A stretch of DNA of 64,000 bases from Holothuria scabra (Eukaryota; Echinodermata; Holothuroidea; Aspidochirotida; Holothuriidae), in NCBI GenBank assembly GCA_037179385.1, contig CM074187.1, positions 15,253,450-15,317,449 of the forward strand, read 5' to 3'. The notes beneath the pieces are model-generated. The model was not told the DNA's origin and ran no database searches. It saw only the letters and a program-made list of their open reading frames with translations. Shown here one piece after another: positions 47,570 through 59,900 of this stretch (within the stretch, counting starts at the first letter, position 1; each line of letters starts with the position of its first letter). The position numbers and the translations under genes were made by a program.

Positions 47570-48333
47570 CACGGGCGTTCGCAAGGGGGGGGGGGGGCTG
47601 CAAACTTGTGAAAAAAAATTTAATTAAAAATTAAAATAAAAAAAATAAAAATAAATCATCAAAATATCTTCACTTACGGCGTCAGTTTCTACTGAAATAT
47701 GCGGACATTTGATAGGAATAGCAAAAGATAAGATGGTATGCTGAATAGTGAAATGGTAATTTCGGGACCATCATTCGTGATATCTGTTGGAAATATTTAA
47801 TTGTAAAATCTATGCTAAAATTGTACTAGTTGTCAGGTATGTAGTGTGAATATGGCATGCGGCTATTGATGAATGCATTGGTCTTGGTTTGGTCCCGTGC
47901 TGATCTCAAGTGGCGACTCGCGGATGTAACTGCTATATACAAGGTGAATATGGGAGGGGGAAGGGGTATGATTCATAATTGGGTAACGGATATAGGCCTA
48001 TAGAGGCTGTTTGACAGTTGTAAGTTTTATCGTGCACAGGCGTGCGAGGCCTTAACCGAGAGGTAGATTTCCCTTCAACAATTTTTTACATTGAAAATTC
48101 TAAAAATCTAAAAATTACAGACATGAAATTCCTGTTTCAGGGCTGGGTACATGCAGCTTATAACACTCCCCAAGTGTCATTTCCGGCCATCAGAAGGGTT
48201 TGTAAGACCCAAAATTTTCTTGTACGCTCAGCGCCAATTGATGGTGGCATTCCGCTTAGTGTACACAATTCAATCATCCATGAATGACCTTGCCCCCCCC
48301 CCCCCCTTGAAAAAATTTCTGCGGACGCCCATG
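47570..48333. mobile_element. 764-bp hAT-like element
   Basis: Exact 8-bp duplication CACACATA (47562-47569 and 48334-48341). The ends CACGGGCGTTCGC and GCGGACGCCCATG are imperfect inverted repeats. A poly-G run lies inside the left end and poly-C inside the right. It shares the GGCATTCCGCTTAG / CGCCAATTG block with the 175-bp family. It lies only 50 bp from the preceding hAT element. Confidence 0.88.
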
Positions 48334-48352
48334 CACACATACTATTACTAGA

Positions 48353-48480
48353 TGGGTTAGGTTAGGTAACATTAGGTATAAAGGCCCAGTTTATAACCAA
48401 TTCGTTCAAGTTGAGCCGGTCAACTCATCCCCTTTTTCAAGTAGTGGCTCACTGTTGTTGTATGGGGTAAACTAGCAGAA
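48353..48480 (-). mobile_element. SINE fragment, copy 3
   Basis: On the minus strand AGTGAGCCACTACTTGAAAAA, a GAATTGGTTATAAACTGG block and ACCTAACCTAACCCATC match the body and tail of the 10418 copy. It inserted just beyond the 47570 hAT element. Confidence 0.75.
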
Positions 48481-48669
48481 TATTCGCGATCGGATAAGAT
48501 GGGATACCATAATCCTACATTCAAGACCAAAACTGCAAAAATGTACTAGTCATAGAGCTTAAAAGTTCAATATGCCTAAATTTGGGGAATATGGAAGAAT
48601 GTGCTTAATTATCAACTAGACATAAAATGTAAAACCTGGTCACCCTTTATTCGACCAAGTGAACCATCC

Positions 48670-48920
48670 ATCTAGTGAATAGTCAGACATGGGGGGGGGG
48701 GGAGGGATTGCCCCAGGCTCCACTTCCAGGGGGCGTCAAATTGAAATCACTAAAGAAATGTTGGGGCTTACCATTTGCCATGAGCATGATAAGTATAAAG
48801 CAATTTCATATTTTTGAGTTGTTTGAAGTATTCATAATATTAACACCCCTGAAAATATAATTAGGGGGGCCAAATTTGCTTCTCCCCTGGGCACCACAAA
48901 ACCTAGCTATGCCACTGGTA
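48670..48920. repeat. hAT-like right end, left end missing
   Basis: It ends CTAGCTATGCCACTG at about 48918 after a G/C-rich interior (GGGGGCGTCAAATTG). No matching left terminus or duplication was found, so it is truncated or a relic. Confidence 0.4.
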
Positions 48921-49559
48921 GGATATCTGTATAAGTGGTGGTAGAAATCAAATTTGCCAATACATGGAAGATATTGCCCAATCAACTACACACTAACGGT
49001 ACACATCATAATCTGATTCCTTCCAATAAATAGGTGGAAAAAATTGGTCACAAATTTTAAGAAAGATGACACCAAAACACAATGCTCTGCATAAGCTGTA
49101 CTCTCTCATTCTCAATGTTTTGTTGTACTTTCAAAACTATAAGAATAAAGAAAAAACTTTTGCAGAAAATAAAACTGATACTGTGGAATGATTTACTTAG
49201 AATGCTAAGAAACAGATTTTCACGTTTGTTTGCAAGAAATATTTAGAGAGAACCTCTGTTTAATGTGAATTTGTTGTAGGTGAGGTGGGGCAGTAAAATA
49301 TATCCTAGAAAGAGACATAATCAAGCATACTTCAACCTTTAAAAACCACTTCTAAAAACCACATCTAAATTACGAACACCATATTGTCCTTAAGCTAGCT
49401 ACCACCCTGGCAATATTTCGAATGATGCCTTGCATTACCCCTCAAAATAAAATGACAAGAAAACATCCAAAACTATAGTTAGTGCCAATCAGCAAATGAC
49501 AAGGATGGATCGAGGTAGTGGAGCCTGGAACTGGAATGGAACTGCCTTCAGTTCACTCA
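48921..49559. other. no recognised gene
   Basis: AT-rich, with no repeat or exon structure that I can name. Confidence 0.4.
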
Positions 49560-49810
49560 CTGACCACCCTGTGGTTGCTTTATCATCAAGTAAGGTCCCA
49601 GACTTGCAAAAAGTTCCAAGATTTGATTCCCAGGTTCAGCCATACCAAAGACTGAAAATGGATACTACTACTGTTGTGGTTGCATATGCAATGGGATAGG
49701 GAAATGGATCCAAGGACTTACAGCTGGAAGAGAGGTTGTGACCATTGCTAGACTAAACCAAAAGTTTAGTAGAAGTTAAGACAAAAAAACCAACAAACTC
49801 ACCCTCTAAA
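49560..49810 (+). mobile_element. diverged SINE, copy 4
   Basis: It follows the order of the 10418 copy: a tRNA-like head with GATTTGATTCCCAGGTTCAG, CATACCAAAGACTGAAAA, TGCATATGCAATGGGATAGG and a tail with GCTAGACTAAACCAAAAG. It is older and much substituted. Confidence 0.6.
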
Positions 49811-51039
49811 GAACTTAGAGCCAATAAAACAGGACAAAATTGCCAGAAGGACAGTTTTCCAAAAAAATTATATTTTTGATGTGAGTGGGATTTTTTTTTT
49901 TGTTAAAAAGGATTCCATTTTTTCTGGAAAAAATTGAAACTTTGTGGTTTTACAGGTGGAAATTTGAAAATTTGCAGTTTTATAGGAACACCTTTGTATC
50001 TTTTGAAGTCCTTTGTTCTATTGAAGTCACAAGACCTCATTGAGAGAAGAAAGAGCTTAAATTACTTACATTTAATGGCCACTGGTCAACATCAGGAGGG
50101 TTAACTTAATTAAATCCAGTAAGACTAAGATGAAGAAGAAAAGTGTTCCCATATGGAGACAGGATGGTGGAGGCAGTGACAGGTAGAAGGGATGAAAGAG
50201 GGAGGGCGGGGTATATACGCTTTACCATTGTCAGGTCATTGTCAGGTCATTGTCAGGTCTCTTGTCCACCTTCAGGACTACCAAAGATTGACTTAGTCAC
50301 ATAATAAGTCCAACAAAGTTCAGAATTTATTTTCAACACATACTTGGGTATACCCCCGCATACAGCCATGTCAATTAACCTCACAAATAAGTTTTATCAC
50401 AAAATATTACCTGAGACCACACCTTTACAACCATACAACATATTCATCACTGCTCTCAGTACAACAGATCATCAATATTTCTCTGATGATGAAATTTTCA
50501 TGTACTGCTCAAACCACTACCCACCACAGCTGAAATAATGACACTAACATTCATGAACAAGCAAGACACTGCACTGAAACCTTTTAGTCGTACAGAAGAT
50601 TAAGCAACCATTACAGTGTACACTAATGTTTCCAAATTGGTTATGTCCTTCATTTAAGGCACATGGTGACTTATAACAGTACTTTCAATCCACATGCTCA
50701 TCACATGCCAAGCAGGCTCTGAAGTGTGGGACTAAAAAAATGCTAAAGCAGTAAAACTAAAATCAGTTTGAAGTACTTTCACTTGTTGCTCTTCCGCCTA
50801 ATTATAATTTTGAAGACTCCATTCACATCCTACAGACTTATAGCAGGATACATTACGTCACCAAGGGTTATACTTCAGTGGTAACTGGCTGTTAGGGATA
50901 AGGGGATTTTCCCATAGCAGCAAAGATATTCGATCTCTACAGGTATTGATGTACTGTATTACTGTATTGTTGTTTTCTATTGGCGACATAGCAATTGGAA
51001 ATACACAGGGTGGGAGGAATCCAAAGGTTAAAGGGAATT
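49811..51039. other. no recognised gene
   Basis: It holds a short direct repeat CATTGTCAGGT three times at about 50226-50260; otherwise nothing was recognised. Confidence 0.4.
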
Positions 51040-51320
51040 GCATTCACCCCAGTTTAGATTACTGTAGTACTCTGTTGAGTTTCATGACTAGCTCTTGAGA
51101 GTTATGTGACAAAATTTTTTTCACTAAATCATGAAATTTAACAGAGTAACTTATTGGTTTACCTTTCATATGTAATGTTTAAAGTCCTGAAATTTCAATG
51201 AAAATAACTTAAAAGCAAAATAGGTAGAAATTTATGGGATCTGGTTGTTGTTTTTGAAATAAGTTTGGAGCCACTGCTCTGTACCCTTTAAGGTTTTGTC
51301 TTGGTGGCTTGATAAATATT
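51040..51320 (+). repeat. dispersed repeat, copy 2
   Basis: Diverged relative of 46240-46520 with the same order of shared blocks around GGTTTACCTTTCATAT. Confidence 0.5.
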
Positions 51321-52863
51321 TTTGTTCTTGTTGCACATTTTAGTGGAAGTACCAAAAGTGTGCTTTGATTCAAAGTGAATGTCACAAAACAAAACTGCCT
51401 CCTCAGATCAGGTGAGCATTACAACTCAACACAAAAGCAGGAAACTCATATTTCTACTAACCAAATATATGCACATATGTCTGCATAGTTTGTACAGCAC
51501 CCTCTATCTTGATGATGGTGCGATGTAAATGAATTAGATACCAATAAAGTCATTGACCGAGGGCAGTCTTGGAAGGTCATTTCCCTATGACAGAAAAGGA
51601 GGACAACCTTAGCAACTATCTAAGCTGGGTGTCATCACAGGTTGGCTTGAAGCAACTACAAATTTTTTGGCTTCACAATATCTTTGAAAGGCTGAAAACA
51701 GCCCTTTCCAGAATTCTAAGCTGAATAATAGTGTCAAGAAAATGGAATGCTATTTCTGAAAAAATTATTTCAAACAATTGAACAGAGGGCTATTAAATGT
51801 CTGGCACAGTGTGAACCAGAGCAGAGGACAATGCCATCCTAAGTGCACTGACCAGCAGAAAGCCAGACAAATGACAACCCTGTGAAAATTCTATTCAACA
51901 GTTTCCCTTTGAACAAAGATCTATAATTTATGATCACCTATTTTTATGCCCTTCATACAATTATTTCTCTATGATGTTTTCCATATATATATAAGTTTCA
52001 TCCATTTCCCTAACAAGTTGAATGATTTGATGATTTGTGACCCAATTAAATGCAGATACTGAGATTATGCCATGGATTATTGTTTACTTATCTTTCAGAC
52101 AGGAGGACATTGTTAAAATTTTTCTCTTTTAGGTTATTTTTAATAATTTGTGCAACAAGGAAGTCAAATGTAACAGTACTACACAGATTTACTAAAGGTA
52201 CTTAATGAAAATGATTATTTTGGGGACAGGTAGCAGAACAACTTGTCACTGTTCAACTTGAATAACCCTTAAAGAAACACATCTATTAATTTCACAAACC
52301 ACAAAACTTGAAATGTGACCTTCCAAATATAAAAAAACTGAAAGCTTAATTTAAATTAAAACTGTCTATACTTCCTACAACAAACATTTGATCATAAATA
52401 TTTCCAAAATCTAACAGCAAATCTTAATATTGTACTCTTATTTGCATGACTGTTCAATAATTTTTTTCTGAACTTATTTGACTTTTCTTCAATTCTGCAC
52501 TTTATTGCTACTCCAAATGCACACCACTGTCCACACACTCAAGTCCACTAATTCTGTTTTTGCAATTTCTAATTTGATAATTATTGACATTACAATCACT
52601 TCCACAATGACATTTTTAGTGACCTACTGTATGAGGGGGGGAGTGGGTATGAAACTTAGAAACCAGAATGCAAAAATGCATTGATGTTAAGATGATATAC
52701 ATGTTCATTTTAAAATAATGTCATGATGTCCCATACCTTCTCAGCCAAATGATATACAAGCATGTTCAAAAAATGATTCAGTAGACATCTGACCTCTTCC
52801 AATGACGATAGGGCCATATAATATCCATATTACACAAATAAGATCTATTCAAACTTCCTACCT
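51321..52863. other. no recognised gene
   Basis: AT-rich, with no exon structure recognised. Confidence 0.4.
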
Positions 52864-52916
52864 TGAGATATTGTGTTAACAAGGTTTTCAAATTTTGACC
52901 ATTTAGTAACCCCAAA

Positions 52917-52929
52917 TGACCTTTGACCT
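52917..52929 (-). promoter_or_regulatory. DR1 nuclear-receptor motif 1
   Basis: AGGTCAAAGGTCA on the minus strand matches the DR1 consensus bound by HNF4, COUP-TF or RXR dimers. Binding is not shown by sequence alone. Confidence 0.5.
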
Positions 52930-53058
52930 CCAACAAACTATATTGACCATCTCCTGACCATAATGCATCCACATATAAATATGAAATCTATTGCAAGTTT
53001 TTCATCTTGAGATGTCCTGTTAACATGGTTTTACACTTTGACCCCTGGTGACCCCAAA

Positions 53059-53071
53059 TGACCTTTGACCT
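53059..53071 (-). promoter_or_regulatory. DR1 nuclear-receptor motif 2
   Basis: A second identical 13-bp DR1 in the next repeat unit, 142 bp from the first. Confidence 0.5.
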
Positions 53072-53777
53072 CCGAAAAACCAATAAGGCTACAATACACC
53101 AACTTTGAAAACTGTCAGACATTCCTATGTTAAGATATTGTGTTAACAAGCAAGGTGTCACAAAAACATGCACACACACATAACCCAAGCTGTCATGACT
53201 GCATCAGTTTCTCTTTTCATCAACAACAAAAATGGTTGTACAAGGCGGTAGCCTCTCAGGAAAATACAAAGAATAAGTAAAAATACAAGGAACTTGTTGA
53301 AAAAAAGAAACACAGATGAAAAGCTGGAAATTATTAGAAAAGCCATGTTTTACCAAGATATGGGTTTGAGCAAGTCATATTTAACTTGATCTTGTTCTTC
53401 AAAATAAATATAATTTTGATAATAAGCTTTCTTGAACAAATTGTTGAGCACAAAGGTAGATATACTCAAGTCCTGCAAAGAGACAAAGGCAGTTAAATCC
53501 TTTTAATGCTTACTTTCAGTAAACTGCAACTAAACCTGACCATTTCATGACCTAGTGAGGAACTGCTGGCAGCTCTGTCACCCCTTATTAAATAAATGAC
53601 AATACTCAGCCTATAAATCATACACTCAAAACACATGTCCAAAGTATAAATATCTTTAAGACACTCTTGACATGATCACATATCTATTAAATCTAAACAT
53701 GTGCCATACAGCTATGTTCTGTCACAAAATTCATGTGCATGACACGAAGGATTCACAGCAGACTTACAACAAATCTT

Positions 53778-53981
53778 TTATTTAGCTTTGTCTTTACTTT
53801 TGCCATACTTTCCATCCAGCAACAATCCAGTAAACACCAGTACTACCCCGACCCACTGCCGCTGGGTCAGTGGGTTAGCAAAGATGATTACAGAACCGAG
53901 AATGGTAAAGAATTTTCTTGTTGTCGTCATGATGGAACAGGTCAGAGGTCCAAATGTTGTTACTGTTGTAAAAATGAAATT
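53778..53981 (-). CDS. SLC35B1: SLC35B1 terminal exon
   Basis: CCAG acceptor; 67 codons then TAA at 53780-53778. It contains [20 protein letters not shown] and [17 protein letters not shown], which closely match the human C-terminus. An AATAAA hexamer (53782-53777) overlaps the stop codon; whether it is used for polyadenylation is unknown. Confidence 0.95.
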   Translation of the reverse strand, partial: NFIFTTVTTFGPLTCSIMTTTRKFFTILGSVIIFANPLTQRQWVGVVLVFTGLLLDGKYGKSKDKAK

Positions 53982-56900
53982 CTGGAGAAGAAAAAGATGG
54001 TGAACATATCACATTGAAGAACAGGTGATTGACAAAACAAACCAAAATCAATGACTTCATCTCATTAAACAACCTTACTCCCCTCACTAGTCATTGACAT
54101 ACAAAGCTGCGAGACGATTATTCCCTCAATAATGCCAGAAAATTTCTTTGAAGTAAACTTATTACTCATTGGTACCTGGGTATTTAGAGAGTAGTCCAGA
54201 AACAAATTTATTTTTGATATGTTAGACAGGTACATATTCCGAGCATGTGAATGAAATTTGTATTCATTTCCAATTATTGCTTCTTAAGACATTGGCAATT
54301 TAAAAAAAAAGTTGACACATCTTCTATAAAAAGTGAACTCGAAGCAAGTTAGTGAAATGTCCTGAGTTTCCATTGTTGGTCAATCAGGGCTTGGGCATGC
54401 CATCTTCTGAGATTAGTAATTTTTGGTTGCCCGACATAGTTTAATTGTTGCCCGAATAAAGGAGATAAAAGAACTACTGTAAAAGAAACATGCTTGTTGG
54501 TTATTATTTAATGTTTCTGTTGCTCTCTGCAATAGATGACAATCACCGAAACTAAACTTTTAGAGTTCCTGAGAAGTCACTCATTGCATTTGGGATCCAA
54601 ATGTCAATAGCACTGATCCAAATTGTCAGATGTGTTTGAATTTTACCTGTTCATGTGATAATATACTATACCTGCAGGAACATAATCGCGTTCATTAGTT
54701 ATGGTCGACTTTCAAACCTGGTGATGTCTGTACAGACCGTGAATTATGGTGCCCAGTGCGGCATCTTCTGCTTTGCAATTTATGAATTTCTGTTACCCAC
54801 GTCATCAGAAAAGGTGCCCTCAGGCACTCGGGCAGCCTATTTTTCAAGCCCTGCCAATGCTTTGTTTTTCTTTATAATTTAAGAACTGATGACATATGTG
54901 CACACTAAGCAATGGCATTTTAAAAATTTTGTATGGCTTTAGGGTAAAATAGCATCCTAATCACCTCAAGGTCAAATAATTGGATGAAAAAACAAAACAT
55001 AGGCAAGCAATGTGAGTCCATGACATCACACCTGCTTGTTTCAAGTTCACTTTTAACAGAAAATGTGTCAACTTCAATTACCAATATCTCCAAAAGCAAA
55101 CAGAAGAAATGAATGAAAATATCAACAGAATGTTAAGAGTATCTAACTCTTTAACATAACAAATGTAAATTTTGTTCTAGTAGAAATATAGGAAATTCAT
55201 ACCTGTACGTGGCAACATATGAAAAGAAAGGAATCTTGTAATGCAATAGATTTATGATCAATGGAGACAAAATTGAGAAGCTCTTGTTATTTCTAAGGTT
55301 ATAGTCTCAAAACCATTTTTTCAGAATTCAGTTACAAAAGCAAGCAAATATCACACAACTTCTGATATTAATCAGCCTAAGTGTTTGTTCCCAGTTAACA
55401 AATTACTTTTTTATCTACATAAGGCCCTTGAATTACCTTGCTTGTAAATATACTACTCACTCATAAAAAAGTTATTTGTATGAAGGATGTAGGGATTGTC
55501 TAAGTTTGATCATTTGTCATTGGTATATGTAAAAACTTAACAGATATGGAAAATTTGTTAATTTTTTGAATCAACTCAAAAAGCCATTTTAAAAGGTTTT
55601 CCACAGGTTGGGCACCCATAGTCAGTGTGATTGCTTTGATTATGGAAGATAGGAACATTCAATTACAGGGCCTACTTAACTGTTCAGTTTGGTTTTCAAA
55701 TTTTGTGACCAGACACTTTTTTCAAATTATGCACACAAAAGTTTCATGTCAGAATACCACCGATATAATTTCACTGTTTTGAAAAATGTAAGAAGCTGTA
55801 AGGCAAAAATTTTCAACAAAAACCATATTTCATTTTACCTGTCCTAAGGCACTTAAGGAGCCAAACATCAATAGGTCCCACATAAGGTACGGATATCTTA
55901 AAACGAATTCAACAAAATGAAAGGCTTCCCCTGTAATCAGCGATACTGTAAAGAATAAGAAAAGGAAAAGAAGGAGATTTATAATAGATATGTTAGCTTC
56001 TTTTATGACTTTATCATCGAGATTTTTTAATTGACCAACAACCATTACATCAAAGATCACAACAATAAAATCTTTACACTTACAGTGACTTTGAGTTACA
56101 GTAAATGAGTTGTCTTATGGCATCAAAACCTTATTTTCAAGATTTGAAAGTAAAATTGGGCCCAAATTTGGTATGTATAAATCAAATATAAGTACTGAGG
56201 TTAAACTTTCAAACAATTCTTGAGCAAAGTTTCGATTCATGAAACAGGTAGAATTTACTGTCCACAACAAAAATTATGTTATTTAAAACATAGTTTAAGG
56301 ATTTGGACAAATGCCATTCAGGAATTCCCTTCCATTTTCGTTCTTGAGATATTCTAGGAATTGAAATTTTCACATTTTTTACAAAAACTGAATACGAATA
56401 TCACAGATTCACATTGGCAACCAATTTTTAATTAAGTGTCACTTCATTTCATGCTGGAAGAATGGAAAAAAATTGTGGGACTTAGTGCCAGCACAACTTT
56501 ACCCATCAGTTGGTATGAAATGTACAAGCGAGTTTTTTATTTACATTGGGCGGGAAATGACCCTTTAAGAGTGTAGGCAGGTGCATGTACTCAGCCTTAA
56601 AGAATGTGTCCGGCACCAACTTCATAATTCTCCCTATGGTTGCCAATCCTTGAAGCAGCACTTTGCAAATTGGGGGGGAGGGGGGTAGAACATGCCTTTA
56701 GCCTCCCCATCTTTTCATTGGGAGCCTAAGCCCCACCTTCCCCTCCCCGGTACCACCACTGCTTCATTTTCATGATGAACAACATTTGAACTTTTATTTA
56801 AATAAGTCAAATAGATTACCATAACATACATATGGCTGACTCATTACAAATTAATTTGAGTTAAGGTTACTGTTGCCAGGGCTTGATTTTCATGATTGTC

Positions 56901-59900
56901 TGATTGTCCACAACAACTAAAATTCTAACAGACAACCAAAAGTTAAAGGTTGGTTGTCCAATGGACAGCCATTTTTCTCTCAAAATGAATTATAAAGCAG
57001 CTTATTGCTTTATTTTATTGAAGAAGTAGACTGCTGACTGATCAACTCTTCCAACTTTTTCCATTAGACAATATTTCAGACTTCAAGTGTTTTCGTCTCT
57101 CAAAAACCAAATCTTTTTATTCTTCAAGATCAATAATGCATAAACAAAATCACTGTTTTGAAATTGTGCAAAATGTTTCAGACAACCAAATTCTCTTGCA
57201 GACAACTAAACATACTAAAATGGTTGCCCAAAGGACAATGCAAATTTTTCTGAAAATCGGGGCCTGCTTGGATTGTTGCAAATGATTAACAACATGCAAT
57301 CTAAAAGTTAGGTGGCATCCCACAAGACCCAAGGTTCCAAAGACCAAAAATTAAAATGAAAAAGTGTCCTTAAGACCAAAAATATGTGAATCCCATTACA
57401 TTGAATATATAGCAATTCAACCCATCCAAATTTGCCCTTTTTGACAGGTCCAACCTTCACATGAATCAGATAGAATATTTGTCTTGAAAGTGTAGGTTGG
57501 GCACTTTGATGATAAGTTTAGCATGTAATCTAATGGTTAAAGATTCTGTTCCTGTCTGGTTCATTTCCTTGTATTCTTGGACCAGATGCATTGCCTTCAT
57601 TTGCTACCTCTACCCAGAGATTAAACAGAGACCTGGTAGTGTAGTTACCTCATAAGCTTGGACAGAGTGAAACTGCAGCCACCCCAGGAAGGGCTATCCC
57701 GAGCCTACAGGTATGTTTTTATTCGACCCAGGGTAACATGAACTGTGCATCTGAATAGAATGCCATGCAAACTAGTCATAATTTATTAAATAATAATGAA
57801 TAATTCATTCAATATTACAAATAGCTGCACAAAAAAGCTTACCAAAAGTGAGGTATAGTATAGACCAAGAATTTGTGCTAAACATCATTTGGTGGGGATT
57901 TGGTTTAGAACTGCTCCTCATTCGTTCTTGGAATACACCTGTCAGGCCATCTAAGAACAGAGACAGGCACTGAAAAAGAAGAGAAATCAGAAGGATACTT
58001 CAAAGAGAATTGAGATGAATTACCCACAGGATGGCTGTAAGGGACTCTGTTGAGGGGTGGGCTAATTTTTGCTCAACTCCAGATTCCACCCCTATCCCAT
58101 TCTCAGCCTGACTGAGTCACCTAAGATGCTCAAGGGTTTTGCAAATTGGGGGGAGGGGGGAGTTGAACTGCAGTCTCCCTACCTTGCCTGTCCCATACAA
58201 CCATGACCCACAAGTAACTGACAAAGGTAAAAAAAATCAAATATTTTAATTGTAAAAAGAAAATTAGGAAGTCATACTTGATTCTCACATCATGGTAGGA
58301 TGTTGGGTTGATAATATATTTTTAAGGAAATGTTTTTGCATGAATTTAAACTTTAGACCTACACCACAAGAAATAGGGTTTTTGCATTGACTGTATTTCT
58401 CACCTTGTGAGTGAAGTAACAATAAAACCTTGATATGGCATTGTGTTAACCAAGAATTCAGTGTTTGAATGGCTCTTGAGACCTGCAACATCCACATAAT
58501 GGGGATCTTTTGTACTTAATAAAGCACATAATCATATCACATAAATATTCATGAGGATGACTCATTGAAATATCAAGTGTTCAATACAAATCTTTGTCTG
58601 CCACATTACACACTATAAACACAAACATATTTTACAATAAATGCTCAAGTTCTTTCTGGCCCCCTCAAACTCTGCAGATCTCCATTCAGGCAGTGCTGGG
58701 TATCACATGCGAGTAATTGTAAACAGACACTTTCATAGTCATATTAGCAAACAATATCTGAAAACTTGAGGAATTTTCTGTCACAGTCTTTCTCAATGAT
58801 ACACTTTCTCAATGGTACACTTTCTCAATGCTACAATTTCTCAATGACACACTTTCTCAATGGTACAATTTCTCAATGACACACTTTCTCAATGATACAC
58901 TTTCTCAATGACACACTTTCTCAATGGTACAATTTCTCAATGACACACTTTCTCAATGATACACTTTCTCAATGATACACTTTCTCCACATTGCTCTTTC
59001 TCATTGATGCTCTTTCTCAATGATACACTTCCTCAATGAGTTGTATGAATAAACATTGTAATAAAATTCATTTTCAAACCTAAGGGGAAGCACAGATTTA
59101 TTAAAGATGTTTAAGAAATATTCTCAAATTTTAAGGAAAATCATTCAGACATAGATTCTGAGGCAAGCACAAAAAATCCTAAGCTTTAGCTGGAAGGAGC
59201 ATGCTAATGGAAACAAGCATGTCAAAACATATAAAAGCAAAGGGTCACATGCCATAGAAATAAGAGTTTTATGGAAGCTATCCTATTTTTATGAACCACA
59301 AACGTGCAAAGTGCTGTTTTCCATAAGCATATTGTGACAATGAGTACATTTCTGCAAATGAACCCTGGTTAAGCTTGACGGTAGGGCCACCAGGAGACAA
59401 GTTTGGTTTAAGATTGAAAAAAAGCATAACTATTCTGTGAGAACTGCATACATTCTCGAACTAAAGTAAACATACTGATTGCAGTATGGCTTCCAACTGA
59501 CAAAGTGGCAGGATGGTCACAAAGGAAACAGCCTGTTCGCAAGTAAGCTCCTGTGATGAGTCAGCACTTTTGAGTGCACTTTTGTGTGTGATAAAGATTT
59601 AGCTCAAGCTTGTGCTTCAACTTCTCATGTACATTCAGTCCTTGACTTTATATCTTCACAGGACAGGATTGCCCAGCTTGATAGACATGATCAAATTTTT
59701 AAGACCTACACTTGAAAACAACTTTCCTTTCATTGAAATGAAGGCTCATAGTTGGTTACTAACACGACTACATGGGTGTACAAGACAAATAACTAAACCC
59801 TACATCTTCATTCATGCAGCATGTGACCCTTGTGTATGATCCAGTTTGTCATTTTGGGATGCTGCGCACAGCTAACAGTTTCTACACAGGCTACATGAAT

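Larger units (their letters stand above)
52864..53160. repeat. tandemly arranged repeat carrying perfect DR1 motifs
   Basis: Units begin at 52864, 53009 and about 53134 (truncated) with GAGATATTGTGTTAACA-type sequence. The first two contain TGACCTTTGACCT, which on the minus strand is AGGTCAAAGGTCA, a direct repeat with one-base spacing. It lies downstream of SLC35B1. Confidence 0.75.

Noticed and set aside
56650..56765. Possible hAT MITE with G-rich and C-rich halves
   Set aside because: Only one poor terminus (CACCACTG) and no target duplication.
57530..57600. tRNA-like head (CTAATGGTTAAAG)
   Set aside because: No convincing box B and no SINE body or tail downstream.
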